From Caldimicrobium thiodismutans (lineage in GTDB: Bacteria > Desulfobacterota > Thermodesulfobacteria > Thermodesulfobacteriales > Thermodesulfobacteriaceae), in assembly GCA_002877875.1 (NCBI GenBank), contig PNIE01000037.1, forward strand, positions 1 through 9,065: a stretch of DNA of 9,065 nucleotides. Direction: 5' to 3'. The position numbers and the translations under genes were made by a program. Positions 1 through 5,576 of this stretch are shown one piece after another. The stretch's first letter is position 1, and each line of letters begins with the position of its first letter. The notes below the pieces were generated by a model that was not told where the DNA came from, did not search any database, and saw only the letters and a list, made by a program, of their open reading frames with translations.

Positions 1-4
1 CCCC

Positions 5-34
5 TTGACAGGATTTAAAATGGTGTTTTATAAT
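5..34 (+). promoter_or_regulatory. Consensus sigma-70 promoter for the tRNA-queDE-rpoH unit
   Basis: TTGACA at 5-10 and TATAAT at 29-34 match the housekeeping -35 and -10 hexamers perfectly, with an 18-nt spacer. Transcription should start near 41, about 17 nt before the first tRNA. A perfect-consensus promoter is typical of stable-RNA genes. Since no terminator is visible after the tRNAs, it probably also drives the protein genes downstream. An additional promoter farther left cannot be excluded. Confidence 0.85.
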
Positions 35-57
35 ATAGTTTAGATAGTTTAAATAGT
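35..57 (+). repeat. 9-bp tandem repeat in the tRNA leader (about 2.5 copies)
   Basis: ATAGTTTAG (35-43), ATAGTTTAA (44-52) and a partial ATAGT (53-57) fill the whole stretch between the -10 box and the first base of tRNA-Met. It may be simple slippage sequence, or it may set the start site and the length of the 5' leader removed by RNase P. No function can be assigned. Confidence 0.6.
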
Positions 58-131
58 GGCGACGTAGCTCAACTGGTTAGAGCATGTGGCTCATATCCAC
101 AGGGTTGGGGGTTCGAGTCCCTCCGTCGCCA
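58..131 (+). tRNA. tRNA-Met (anticodon CAU, elongator)
   Basis: A complete cloverleaf can be folded by eye. The acceptor stem is GGCGACG (58-64) with CGTCGCC (124-130). The D stem is GCTC/GAGC (67-70/80-83). The anticodon stem TGTGG/CCACA (85-89/97-101) holds loop CTCATAT with anticodon CAT at 92-94. The T stem GGGGG/CCCTC (107-111/119-123) holds loop TTCGAGT. The discriminator is A131 and CCA is not encoded. The first pair is G-C rather than the C-A mismatch of initiator tRNA, and the anticodon stem lacks the three consecutive G-C pairs, so this is not initiator tRNA. Its body resembles elongator tRNA-Met more than the CAU-bearing tRNA-Ile2 (lysidine-modified), but that second identity is not formally excluded. 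Confidence 0.93.
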
Positions 132-149
132 CTTAAATTAGAAAACTAA

Positions 150-221
150 GGCGGCGTAGCCAAGCGGTAAGGCGACGGCCTGCAAAGCCGTGAATCCGGG
201 GTTCGAATCCCCGCGCCGCCT
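150..221 (+). tRNA. tRNA-Cys (anticodon GCA)
   Basis: A complete cloverleaf is present. The acceptor stem GGCGGCG (150-156) with CGCCGCC (214-220) is entirely G-C, fitting a thermophile. The D stem is GCC/GGC (159-161/171-173). The anticodon stem ACGGC/GCCGT (175-179/187-191) has anticodon GCA at 182-184. The T stem CGGGG/CCCCG (197-201/209-213) has loop TTCGAAT. The discriminator T221 (U73) is the main identity base for cysteinyl-tRNA synthetase. The 3' CCA is not encoded, so a CCA-adding enzyme is needed, as for the tRNA-Met 18 nt upstream. The queD start codon lies only 12 nt downstream, so the tRNA is probably cut out of a longer messenger. Confidence 0.95.
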
Positions 222-233
222 TATTTCTATAAG

Positions 234-608
234 ATGTACAGACTCAAAGTAAAAGATCACTTCTCTTCAGCTCATTACTTAAGAAATTATCAAGGAGCCT
301 GCGAAAATCTCCATGGTCACAACTGGATAGTTGAACTCGTAGTGGAAGGAGAAAAACTCAATGAAATTGAGATCCTTATTGACTTTAAAGATCTAAAACA
401 AATCCTGAAAGATGTTCTCTCCCAACTTGATCACCGCCTAATAAATGAACATCCCTATTTCAAAGAAAGAAATCCCTCTTCCGAAAATCTGGCCAGATTT
501 ATCTTTGAAAAGGTGAAAGAAAGGCTAAAGGATTATCCAAATGTCAGAGTTAAGGAAGTAACAGTTTTTGAAACAGAAAAGGCTTCGGCTACTTATTCAG
601 AGGTGTGA
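234..608 (+). CDS. queD: 6-carboxy-5,6,7,8-tetrahydropterin synthase QueD
   Basis: A 124-residue cytoplasmic enzyme of the 6-pyruvoyl-tetrahydropterin synthase (T-fold) family. By family knowledge it converts 7,8-dihydroneopterin triphosphate to 6-carboxytetrahydropterin, the first committed step towards queuosine after GTP cyclohydrolase. The zinc ligands are visible as His14 (FSSAHYL) and His27/His29 (NLHGHNW), with the catalytic Cys23 just before them (ACENLHGH). LDHRLIN (65-71) supplies the catalytic Asp/His region, PSSENLA (81-87) is the family's PTxExLA box, and Glu113 (VFETEKA) is the pterin-anchoring glutamate. Length is normal for the family and the N-terminus aligns with the usual start. 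The ATG follows tRNA-Cys by 12 nt with no Shine-Dalgarno sequence. The stop overlaps the next start by 4 nt (GTGA), and that gene catalyses the next reaction. Confidence 0.95.
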   Translation: MYRLKVKDHFSSAHYLRNYQGACENLHGHNWIVELVVEGEKLNEIEILIDFKDLKQILKDVLSQLDHRLINEHPYFKERNPSSENLARFIFEKVKERLKDYPNVRVKEVTVFETEKASATYSEV

Positions 609-1243
609 GTCTTAAGATTTCTGAGATATTTTTTTCCCTTCAAGGCGAGGGCCCCTTAATTGGTGTTCCTACCTATTTTGTTCGTCTCTTTGGGTGCAAT
701 CTTTCCTGTAGTTGGTGCGATACACCCTATGCCAAAGAAGGAAGTAATTATGAAAAAAAAGAAATTTCTGAAATTCTTTTGCCATGGAAGGAAAACTATG
801 CTCTTATACCTTATGTAACTATAACTGGTGGAGAGCCTTTGCTACAGGAAGAAACCTTAGAGCTTATTAAGGCCTTTCTTTTAGAGGGAGCAATTCTTGT
901 GCTTGAAACTAACGGTTCTCTTAGTATTAAAAACATACCAGAAGAAGTAATAGTAATAATGGATTTAAAAACCCCTTCCTCCGGAATGGAAAGATTTAAT
1001 AATTTAGAGAACCTTCAATTTTTAAAAAAGGATGACGCCCTAAAATTTGTGATTAAAGATGAAAGAGATTTTCATTGGAGTCTTTCTGTGATTGAAAAAT
1101 ATGACCTATTTTCAAAAACCAATTGTTTTTTTTCTCCTTGTGAACCTTTTATGCCACCGGAAAAACTTGCCAAGATGATTCTTGAAGTAAAGAGGCCTAT
1201 TAGATTTCAGATACAGCTTCATAAATTCTTGAAGATAAAATAA
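605..1243 (+). CDS. queE: 7-carboxy-7-deazaguanine synthase QueE (radical SAM)
   Basis: A 212-residue radical SAM enzyme that rearranges the QueD product, 6-carboxytetrahydropterin, into 7-carboxy-7-deazaguanine, a queuosine precursor. The N-terminal FSLQGEGPLIGVPT is the QueE signature. The cluster motif is CX3CX2C (Cys31, Cys35, Cys38 in CNLSCSWCDT), the minimal spacing typical of QueE. TGGEP (74-78) binds SAM. ETNGS (101-105), DLKTPSSGM (120-128) and the C-terminal FQIQLHKFL are conserved family blocks, so the protein is full length. It begins with GTG inside the queD stop region (GTGA overlap), with AGAGG only 1 nt upstream. Translation is therefore probably coupled to queD. The later enzymes (QueC, QueF, Tgt) are not in the window. 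Confidence 0.95.
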   Translation: MSLKISEIFFSLQGEGPLIGVPTYFVRLFGCNLSCSWCDTPYAKEGSNYEKKEISEILLPWKENYALIPYVTITGGEPLLQEETLELIKAFLLEGAILVLETNGSLSIKNIPEEVIVIMDLKTPSSGMERFNNLENLQFLKKDDALKFVIKDERDFHWSLSVIEKYDLFSKTNCFFSPCEPFMPPEKLAKMILEVKRPIRFQIQLHKFLKIK

Positions 1244-1256
1244 ATTGCAAAATTTA
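1241..1256 (+). promoter_or_regulatory. AU-only hairpin with GCAA loop enclosing the rpoH TTG start
   Basis: TAAATT (1241-1246) is exactly complementary to AATTTA (1251-1256), leaving a GCAA (GNRA-type) tetraloop. The stem covers the queE stop codon and the first two bases of the proposed rpoH TTG start at 1245. An identical AATTTA at 1270-1275 could compete for the same partner. A six-pair A-U stem is weak, and in a thermophile it may not persist. Whether it is a regulatory RNA structure is speculation; the complementarity itself is plain to see. Confidence 0.25.
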
Positions 1257-2258
1257 CTCAGTGAATTAAAATTTACACCTATGGACGAAGAAAAAAATAA
1301 TCATCTTGAAACTTATACTTTAGAAAAAATTGAGGAGCTTAGTAATGTTACTCTTCCTCAGGTATGGGATGAAGAGGCTCCTAAGGTTCCTGCAAAGTTT
1401 GATCCTCTTCAGAAGTATCTTCAGGAGATCTCTAAGTATCCAGTTTTAACTCGAGAGGAAGAGGAAGCCATTGCCCAGGCCTATTACGAGACTAAAGATC
1501 CCAAGCTGGCTTATAAGCTTGTTGTCTCCAATTTGAGGCTAGTTGTTAAGATTGCTTTTGAATTTCAAAAATTTTGGGCCTACAATTTTCTCGATCTGGT
1601 TCAGGAGGGAAATCTTGGGCTCCTTCAGGCTGTTAAAAAATTCGATCCTTACAAGGGGGTTAAATTCTCTTATTATGCTTCCTTTTGGATTAAAGCTTAT
1701 ATTTTGAAATATATTATGGATAACTGGAAACTTGTTAAAATGGGAACAACGCAGGCCCAAAGGAAGCTTTTTTATAAACTAAGAAAGGAAAAAGAAAGGC
1801 TTGCGCTCCTTGGTTTTGAGCCAACTTCTAAGGAAATTGCTAAGAGACTTGGGGTAAAGGAAAAGGAAGTTGAAGAAATGGAAATGAGAATGTTTACCCA
1901 AGATGTAAGTCTTGAGTCTACCATAAGTCCTGACTCAGAAGATACTTTTGGAGACTTTTTAGCAGATACCAAGCCAGGGCCTGAAGAGACCGTAGCTAGA
2001 GAAGAAATTTTAAATAATTTCAAAAGACTCTTAAAGGAATTTGGTAATCAGCTTACCGGCAAGGACTATATTATTTTTTATGAGAGATTGTTAGCTGATG
2101 AACCAAAAACCCTTAATGAACTTTCCAAGAAACTTGGAATTTCAAAAGAGAGAGTAAGACAAATAGAAGAAAAACTTATAAAGAAACTTAAAAAATTTCT
2201 ACAGGAGAAATTGCCTGATGCAGCCCTTTATCCTCAAGCATTACCTGAAAAACTTTAG
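1245..2258 (+). CDS. rpoH: Sigma-70 family RNA polymerase sigma factor, RpoH (sigma-32) type
   Basis: A 337-residue alternative sigma factor that directs RNA polymerase to heat-shock-type promoters. Region 1.2 spans about 52-75 (FDPLQKYLQEISKYPVLTREEE). Region 2 is at 93-165 and includes the core-binding DLVQEGNLGL (117-126). The RpoH box QAQRKLFYKLR (170-180) immediately follows region 2.4 and separates this protein from RpoD or FliA. Region 3 is at about 182-225, and region 4 at 268-318 carries the helix-turn-helix TLNELSKKLGISKERVRQIEEK. There is no region 1.1; about 50 low-conservation residues precede region 1.2. The start is uncertain: TTG at 1245 lies 1 nt after the queE stop with a weak GAAG ten bases upstream, while the first ATG (1281) has no ribosome site and would shorten the protein by 12 residues. 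The 3' end overlaps the next gene by 41 nt. The RpoH assignment is firm at family level; the regulon is unknown. Confidence 0.9.
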   Translation: MQNLLSELKFTPMDEEKNNHLETYTLEKIEELSNVTLPQVWDEEAPKVPAKFDPLQKYLQEISKYPVLTREEEEAIAQAYYETKDPKLAYKLVVSNLRLVVKIAFEFQKFWAYNFLDLVQEGNLGLLQAVKKFDPYKGVKFSYYASFWIKAYILKYIMDNWKLVKMGTTQAQRKLFYKLRKEKERLALLGFEPTSKEIAKRLGVKEKEVEEMEMRMFTQDVSLESTISPDSEDTFGDFLADTKPGPEETVAREEILNNFKRLLKEFGNQLTGKDYIIFYERLLADEPKTLNELSKKLGISKERVRQIEEKLIKKLKKFLQEKLPDAALYPQALPEKL

Positions 2259-3801
2259 TTCTCTTGTTATTTTGTGCAGTCTTTTAATTTTTTTTAGTGA
2301 AAAGTTCTCCTTAGCAGATTCAAAGGAGGAGGCCTACTATTATTTTCTCCTTTCTCAAATCGTAGCTAAAGATCCTGCGGAGGCAGAGGCCCATCTTCAA
2401 AAAGCTATAAAACTTGAAAAGAAATCCCTCTATCTCAAAAAGGTTTTGATGGCCTACTATCTTGAAAACAAGAAACTTGAGGAGGCAAGAGATCTTGGCG
2501 AAAATCTCTATAAAAAGAATCCCTATGATAAAGAAATAGTATGGCTCTTAAGCCGAGTTTATTTACAGGAAAATCGTCCCAATAGGGCTATAATGATTTT
2601 AGAGAAATATTTAGAAAAAGAACCAAAAGATCAGGAAATTTTAAGTTTTCTTATTTCCCTATTTCTTCAACAAAAGGAATGGGATCAGGCTTTATTAAAA
2701 CTTGAGCAACTGGAAAAAATGCATCCTCAAAATCATGCTATTTTCCTTTTTAAGGCTCGCATTTATCGAGAAAAGGAGGACTATAAAGCTGCAGAAAAGG
2801 CCTATCTTAAGGCAATTGAATTGTCCCCTGATAATAAGCCCCTTATCTTAGAGGCTCTTCAATTTCTTGAAGATATCTCTGCTAAAGAAGAGATAGAAAA
2901 AATCTTAATAGACTATCTCCTTAAGAATCCAGAAGATAAGGATTTTCTAAGGCTTCTTCTTGGATTTTATCTTGAACAGAAAGACCTTGAAAAATCAGAA
3001 AATCTTCTCAAAAGTTATCTGGAAAAACATAAAGACCAGCCTGAGTTTCTTTTTTATTTAGGTTTAACTCTTGAATATAAAGATAAAACCAATGAGGCTT
3101 TAAAGATATATAAGGAAATTCCTCCTGGATCTATTTGGTACATCGAGGCTCAAAGAAGAATTTTTGAAATCTTAAAAAAGAAAAATCTTGAAGAGGCCAA
3201 ATCCTATCTTGAAGGATTAAGAAAAGTAGATTACAAAGAGAAGAGTTTTTTTGTTTTTCTTTCCAATGCTTATGAAAGTATCGATTTATGCGAAAAAGGG
3301 GCTGAAATAGCTAAAACGGGGCTTATAAATTATCCTGAAGATCCCGATTTAATTCTTGCTCTTGCCTCAAATTATGCCTGTCTTGAAAACTACGAGGAGA
3401 TTTTAAAGATAGTTGAGCCCCTTTTGAAGAGATTTCCTGAGGATGCTTATGTTTTAAATTTTGTAGGATATAGTTTAGTAGAATTGAATAGAGATCTTGA
3501 TAGAGCAGAAAGCCTTCTTTTAAAGGCAAATCAGTTAAAACCCGAAGATCCTTATATTCTTGACAGCTTGGGTTGGCTCTATTATAAGAAAGGAGATTAT
3601 GAAAAGGCAAGGACCTACTTAGAGAAAGCTGTTGAGAAGTTAAAAGTTGATGAACCTGTAATCTGGACACATCTTGGTGAAATTTATTTGAAGCTAGGAA
3701 ATAAAGAAAAGGCTTGTGAACTGTTTAAAAAAGCTCACCAAAAAACTATACACCAAAGAGAGAAAAAGAACTTTGAAAAATTGCTTAACTCTTGTCCTTA
3801 A
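2218..3801 (+). CDS. Exported tetratricopeptide-repeat (TPR) protein
   Basis: A 527-residue protein with an N-terminal Sec-type signal. Lys7 and Lys11 precede a hydrophobic stretch at 13-27, and FSLA-DS gives a plausible signal peptidase I site after Ala33; an uncleaved anchor is also possible. Nearly all of the rest is helical TPR. About ten or more repeats can be made out, clearest at 71-102, 106-137, 174-204, 377-407, 411-442, 446-476 and 480-510. The C-terminal block (YILDSLGWLYYKKGDYEKA, then VIWTHLGEIYLKLG) resembles the TPR proteins encoded beside lolB in Pseudomonas and other Gram-negatives. It is probably a periplasmic or outer-membrane-side scaffold; partners are unknown. The ATG has a good AGGAG (2203-2207) ten bases upstream and lies inside the rpoH 3' end (41-nt overlap). 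The signal peptide supports this start, because later starts would remove it. Confidence 0.88.
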   Translation: MQPFILKHYLKNFSSLVILCSLLIFFSEKFSLADSKEEAYYYFLLSQIVAKDPAEAEAHLQKAIKLEKKSLYLKKVLMAYYLENKKLEEARDLGENLYKKNPYDKEIVWLLSRVYLQENRPNRAIMILEKYLEKEPKDQEILSFLISLFLQQKEWDQALLKLEQLEKMHPQNHAIFLFKARIYREKEDYKAAEKAYLKAIELSPDNKPLILEALQFLEDISAKEEIEKILIDYLLKNPEDKDFLRLLLGFYLEQKDLEKSENLLKSYLEKHKDQPEFLFYLGLTLEYKDKTNEALKIYKEIPPGSIWYIEAQRRIFEILKKKNLEEAKSYLEGLRKVDYKEKSFFVFLSNAYESIDLCEKGAEIAKTGLINYPEDPDLILALASNYACLENYEEILKIVEPLLKRFPEDAYVLNFVGYSLVELNRDLDRAESLLLKANQLKPEDPYILDSLGWLYYKKGDYEKARTYLEKAVEKLKVDEPVIWTHLGEIYLKLGNKEKACELFKKAHQKTIHQREKKNFEKLLNSCP

Positions 3802-4366
3802 AAGACTTTTTTTGGGTTTGTTCCTTTTTGTATTTTATTCTTGTGCTTATAAATCCCCTGTGGAAGAGCCATACTCTATCCTTATCAAAGAGGGATTTTC
3901 AGGAAGAACCGTAAAAGGAAAGTGTTTTTTAAAAGGGGAATCCTTTTTTCTAAAAAATAACTTTAGCGGTGGAGCTTATGGCGATTTTATAGCCTCAGCC
4001 GAGATTCTTATTCTCTATCTTAAGCCTCCTTTGTCTTCAGAGGTAATTCTTCTTTGGAAAAAAGGGGAAGATGTCATCAAAATGATTAATTTAGACAAAA
4101 AAAAGATTTATAAAATTGTTTATGAGAGGCTTGGTCAAGCAGACCTTTCCTTTTATTTCTTGGGTTTAAGGGAAAAAAGGCTTCACTTAAAAAGAGGTCT
4201 TCTTGAAGGAGAATATCAGTTTTTTCCAGAGGAAAGAGAAGGAATATTCACAAGTCCTATTTTTAATCTTAACTGGAAGATAAAGGAGCTGGAATTTACC
4301 TCAGAACTTCCACCAACTCTAGAGCTTACAGGGTTTAAAGAGAAGGAGATAGAGCTCCCTTTTTGA
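3773..4366 (+). CDS. Putative outer-membrane lipoprotein, possibly LolB-like
   Basis: With the TTG start at 3773 this is a 197-residue protein with a lipoprotein-type signal: MKNCLTLVLKR, a hydrophobic core, then VFYSC with the lipidated Cys24. The lipobox is imperfect (Phe at -3) and position +2 is Ala, which favours the outer membrane over inner-membrane retention. The mature part has alternating short beta-like stretches (about 40-150) such as KGKCFLKGESFFLKN and AEILILYLKPPLSSEVILLWKKG. These suggest a LolB/DUF4292-like open barrel, but no diagnostic motif is visible. Pairing with the upstream TPR protein supports the idea, since TPR-lolB pairs are known in Gram-negatives. A GTG at 3716 is an alternative start. 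It would give a 43-residue pre-cysteine segment and an 86-nt overlap with the TPR gene, so I prefer the TTG. The 3' end overlaps the convergent CNNM gene by 32 nt. Confidence 0.65.
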   Translation: MKNCLTLVLKRLFLGLFLFVFYSCAYKSPVEEPYSILIKEGFSGRTVKGKCFLKGESFFLKNNFSGGAYGDFIASAEILILYLKPPLSSEVILLWKKGEDVIKMINLDKKKIYKIVYERLGQADLSFYFLGLREKRLHLKRGLLEGEYQFFPEEREGIFTSPIFNLNWKIKELEFTSELPPTLELTGFKEKEIELPF

Positions 4367-5576
4367 GAACCTTTATGAGAACCTCTTCAACAGTATGAGG
4401 AGAAGCCTTTTCAATCTTTAACTCGAGATTCTTATAATAAAAGATCTCTCCCTTTTTAGGAATACGATTGGCAAGCCCATAGATAAAACCATTTAAAGTT
4501 TCATAATCTCCCTTGGGAATGGGCAATCCAAGTTCCTGAAGTTTTTCAATCTCAATAGAACCCTTCACAAGATAAGTGTCTTTTGAAATTTTTTGGATTT
4601 CCTGTTCTTGATAATCAAGAGCATCTCTGAATTCACCGAGAACTTCTTCAACAAGGTCCTCAATAGTTACAAGTCCTGTAACCAGACCATACTCATCCAC
4701 CACTATAGCTATTTCCTGAATTTCTTTTTGCATAATTTTTAAGGCCTCATGGGCAGGAATTATTTCTGGTAAAAAAAGGGGAGATTTAGCAAATTTAATT
4801 AAGGGGGTTTCTTCTTCAAATAGGCTCTTTCCCAAGAGAGACTGAATCTTTACGATGTATTTAATGTGGGAGAGATCCTCTTCATATAAGGGAATATAGT
4901 TAAAATTATATTTACTGCTAAATTCAATCGCATCTTTAACTGTAGCTTCAATAGGCAAGGCCTTAACTTTGGAGAGGGGAATCATAACCTGGCTTAACTT
5001 TTTTCTACCAAATTCCATAATTTTGTACATAAGCTCTCTCTCTTTTTGATCAATCTCTTCTTCATAAGAAATCATAGTGAGAAAGACCTCTCTGAATTTA
5101 GTTAAGAAATAGGGGCTTTTTTCTTCCTCTCTCTTAAGAAGTAATTGGGAAAGGGCGTTATTGATAAGATAGATGGGATAAAAGAGAAAGGAAATTATAT
5201 AAAGGGGAGTTGCGAGATAGAGAACCAGGGGAAAAGAGTACTTTTTACCTAAGGTTTTAGGAAGTATTTGGCCAAAGAATAGGATAAAAAAAGGAAGAAC
5301 AAAGGTTGCTATAAAAATTCCTACCTTTCCTAAGCTTTCAATCAAAAAATAAGAGGTAAAAATACCGTTTCCGGCAATACTCAAAGTTATGCCAAGGGTG
5401 GTTGTAGTAAAGAGTCTTTCAGGGTTATTCCAGAAGTTTATACAAATTTGGGCACTTCTCTTTTTGCTTATTTTCTCAATAAGAAGCCTTTCTGCAGAGA
5501 CAAAGGCAATTTCTCCCATAGCAAAAAAGGATTCAAGAAAACAAAAGAAGAAAAGGGACAAGATGGCCTTAAGCAT
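4335..5576 (-). CDS. CNNM/CorC-family transporter-like membrane protein (second copy)
   Basis: A 413-residue inner-membrane protein of the hemolysin-related CNNM/CorC family. Members are linked to magnesium/cobalt export and sometimes polyamine export. The DUF21 transmembrane domain covers about 1-145, with helices near 2-25, 58-80, 86-106 and 115-140, and has the family's GEIAFVSAER start. A CBS pair follows at about 195-315, including IAIVVDEYGLVTGLVTIEDLVEEVLGEF (VVDEYG at 292-297). The CorC-type C-terminal domain at about 325-405 ends with GFIYGLANRIPKKGE. The usual MTPR box opening the first CBS is changed to VMIPLSKV (197-204), losing the arginine. The open frame extends to 5708, but that would overlap the upstream homologue by 140 nt. 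ATG at 5576 starts at the expected first membrane helix and overlaps the upstream stop by 8 nt. The substrate cannot be read from sequence. Confidence 0.88.
   Translation of the reverse strand: MLKAILSLFFFCFLESFFAMGEIAFVSAERLLIEKISKKRSAQICINFWNNPERLFTTTTLGITLSIAGNGIFTSYFLIESLGKVGIFIATFVLPFFILFFGQILPKTLGKKYSFPLVLYLATPLYIISFLFYPIYLINNALSQLLLKREEEKSPYFLTKFREVFLTMISYEEEIDQKERELMYKIMEFGRKKLSQVMIPLSKVKALPIEATVKDAIEFSSKYNFNYIPLYEEDLSHIKYIVKIQSLLGKSLFEEETPLIKFAKSPLFLPEIIPAHEALKIMQKEIQEIAIVVDEYGLVTGLVTIEDLVEEVLGEFRDALDYQEQEIQKISKDTYLVKGSIEIEKLQELGLPIPKGDYETLNGFIYGLANRIPKKGEIFYYKNLELKIEKASPHTVEEVLIKVLKKGALSPSL
4345..4364. terminator. Weak bidirectional hairpin between the convergent operons
   Basis: GGAG (4345-4348) pairs with CTCC (4355-4358) around a 6-nt loop; it can be extended by two A-T pairs if one C is bulged. 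On the + strand it is followed by CTTTTT, and on the - strand by TTCTCTTT, so it could serve both operons. The stem is short and lies inside both coding ends. It is the only terminator-like structure I see at this junction. Confidence 0.25.

Noticed and set aside
1539..2023. - strand open frames opposite rpoH, the TPR gene and the unknown genes
   Set aside because: They are mirror frames of well-supported genes, with low-complexity composition and no start signals.
3716..3772. GTG start at 3716 for the lipoprotein gene
   Set aside because: It gives a 28-residue charged stretch before the signal core and an 86-nt overlap with the TPR gene; the TTG at 3773 gives a normal signal length. Kept as an alternative only.
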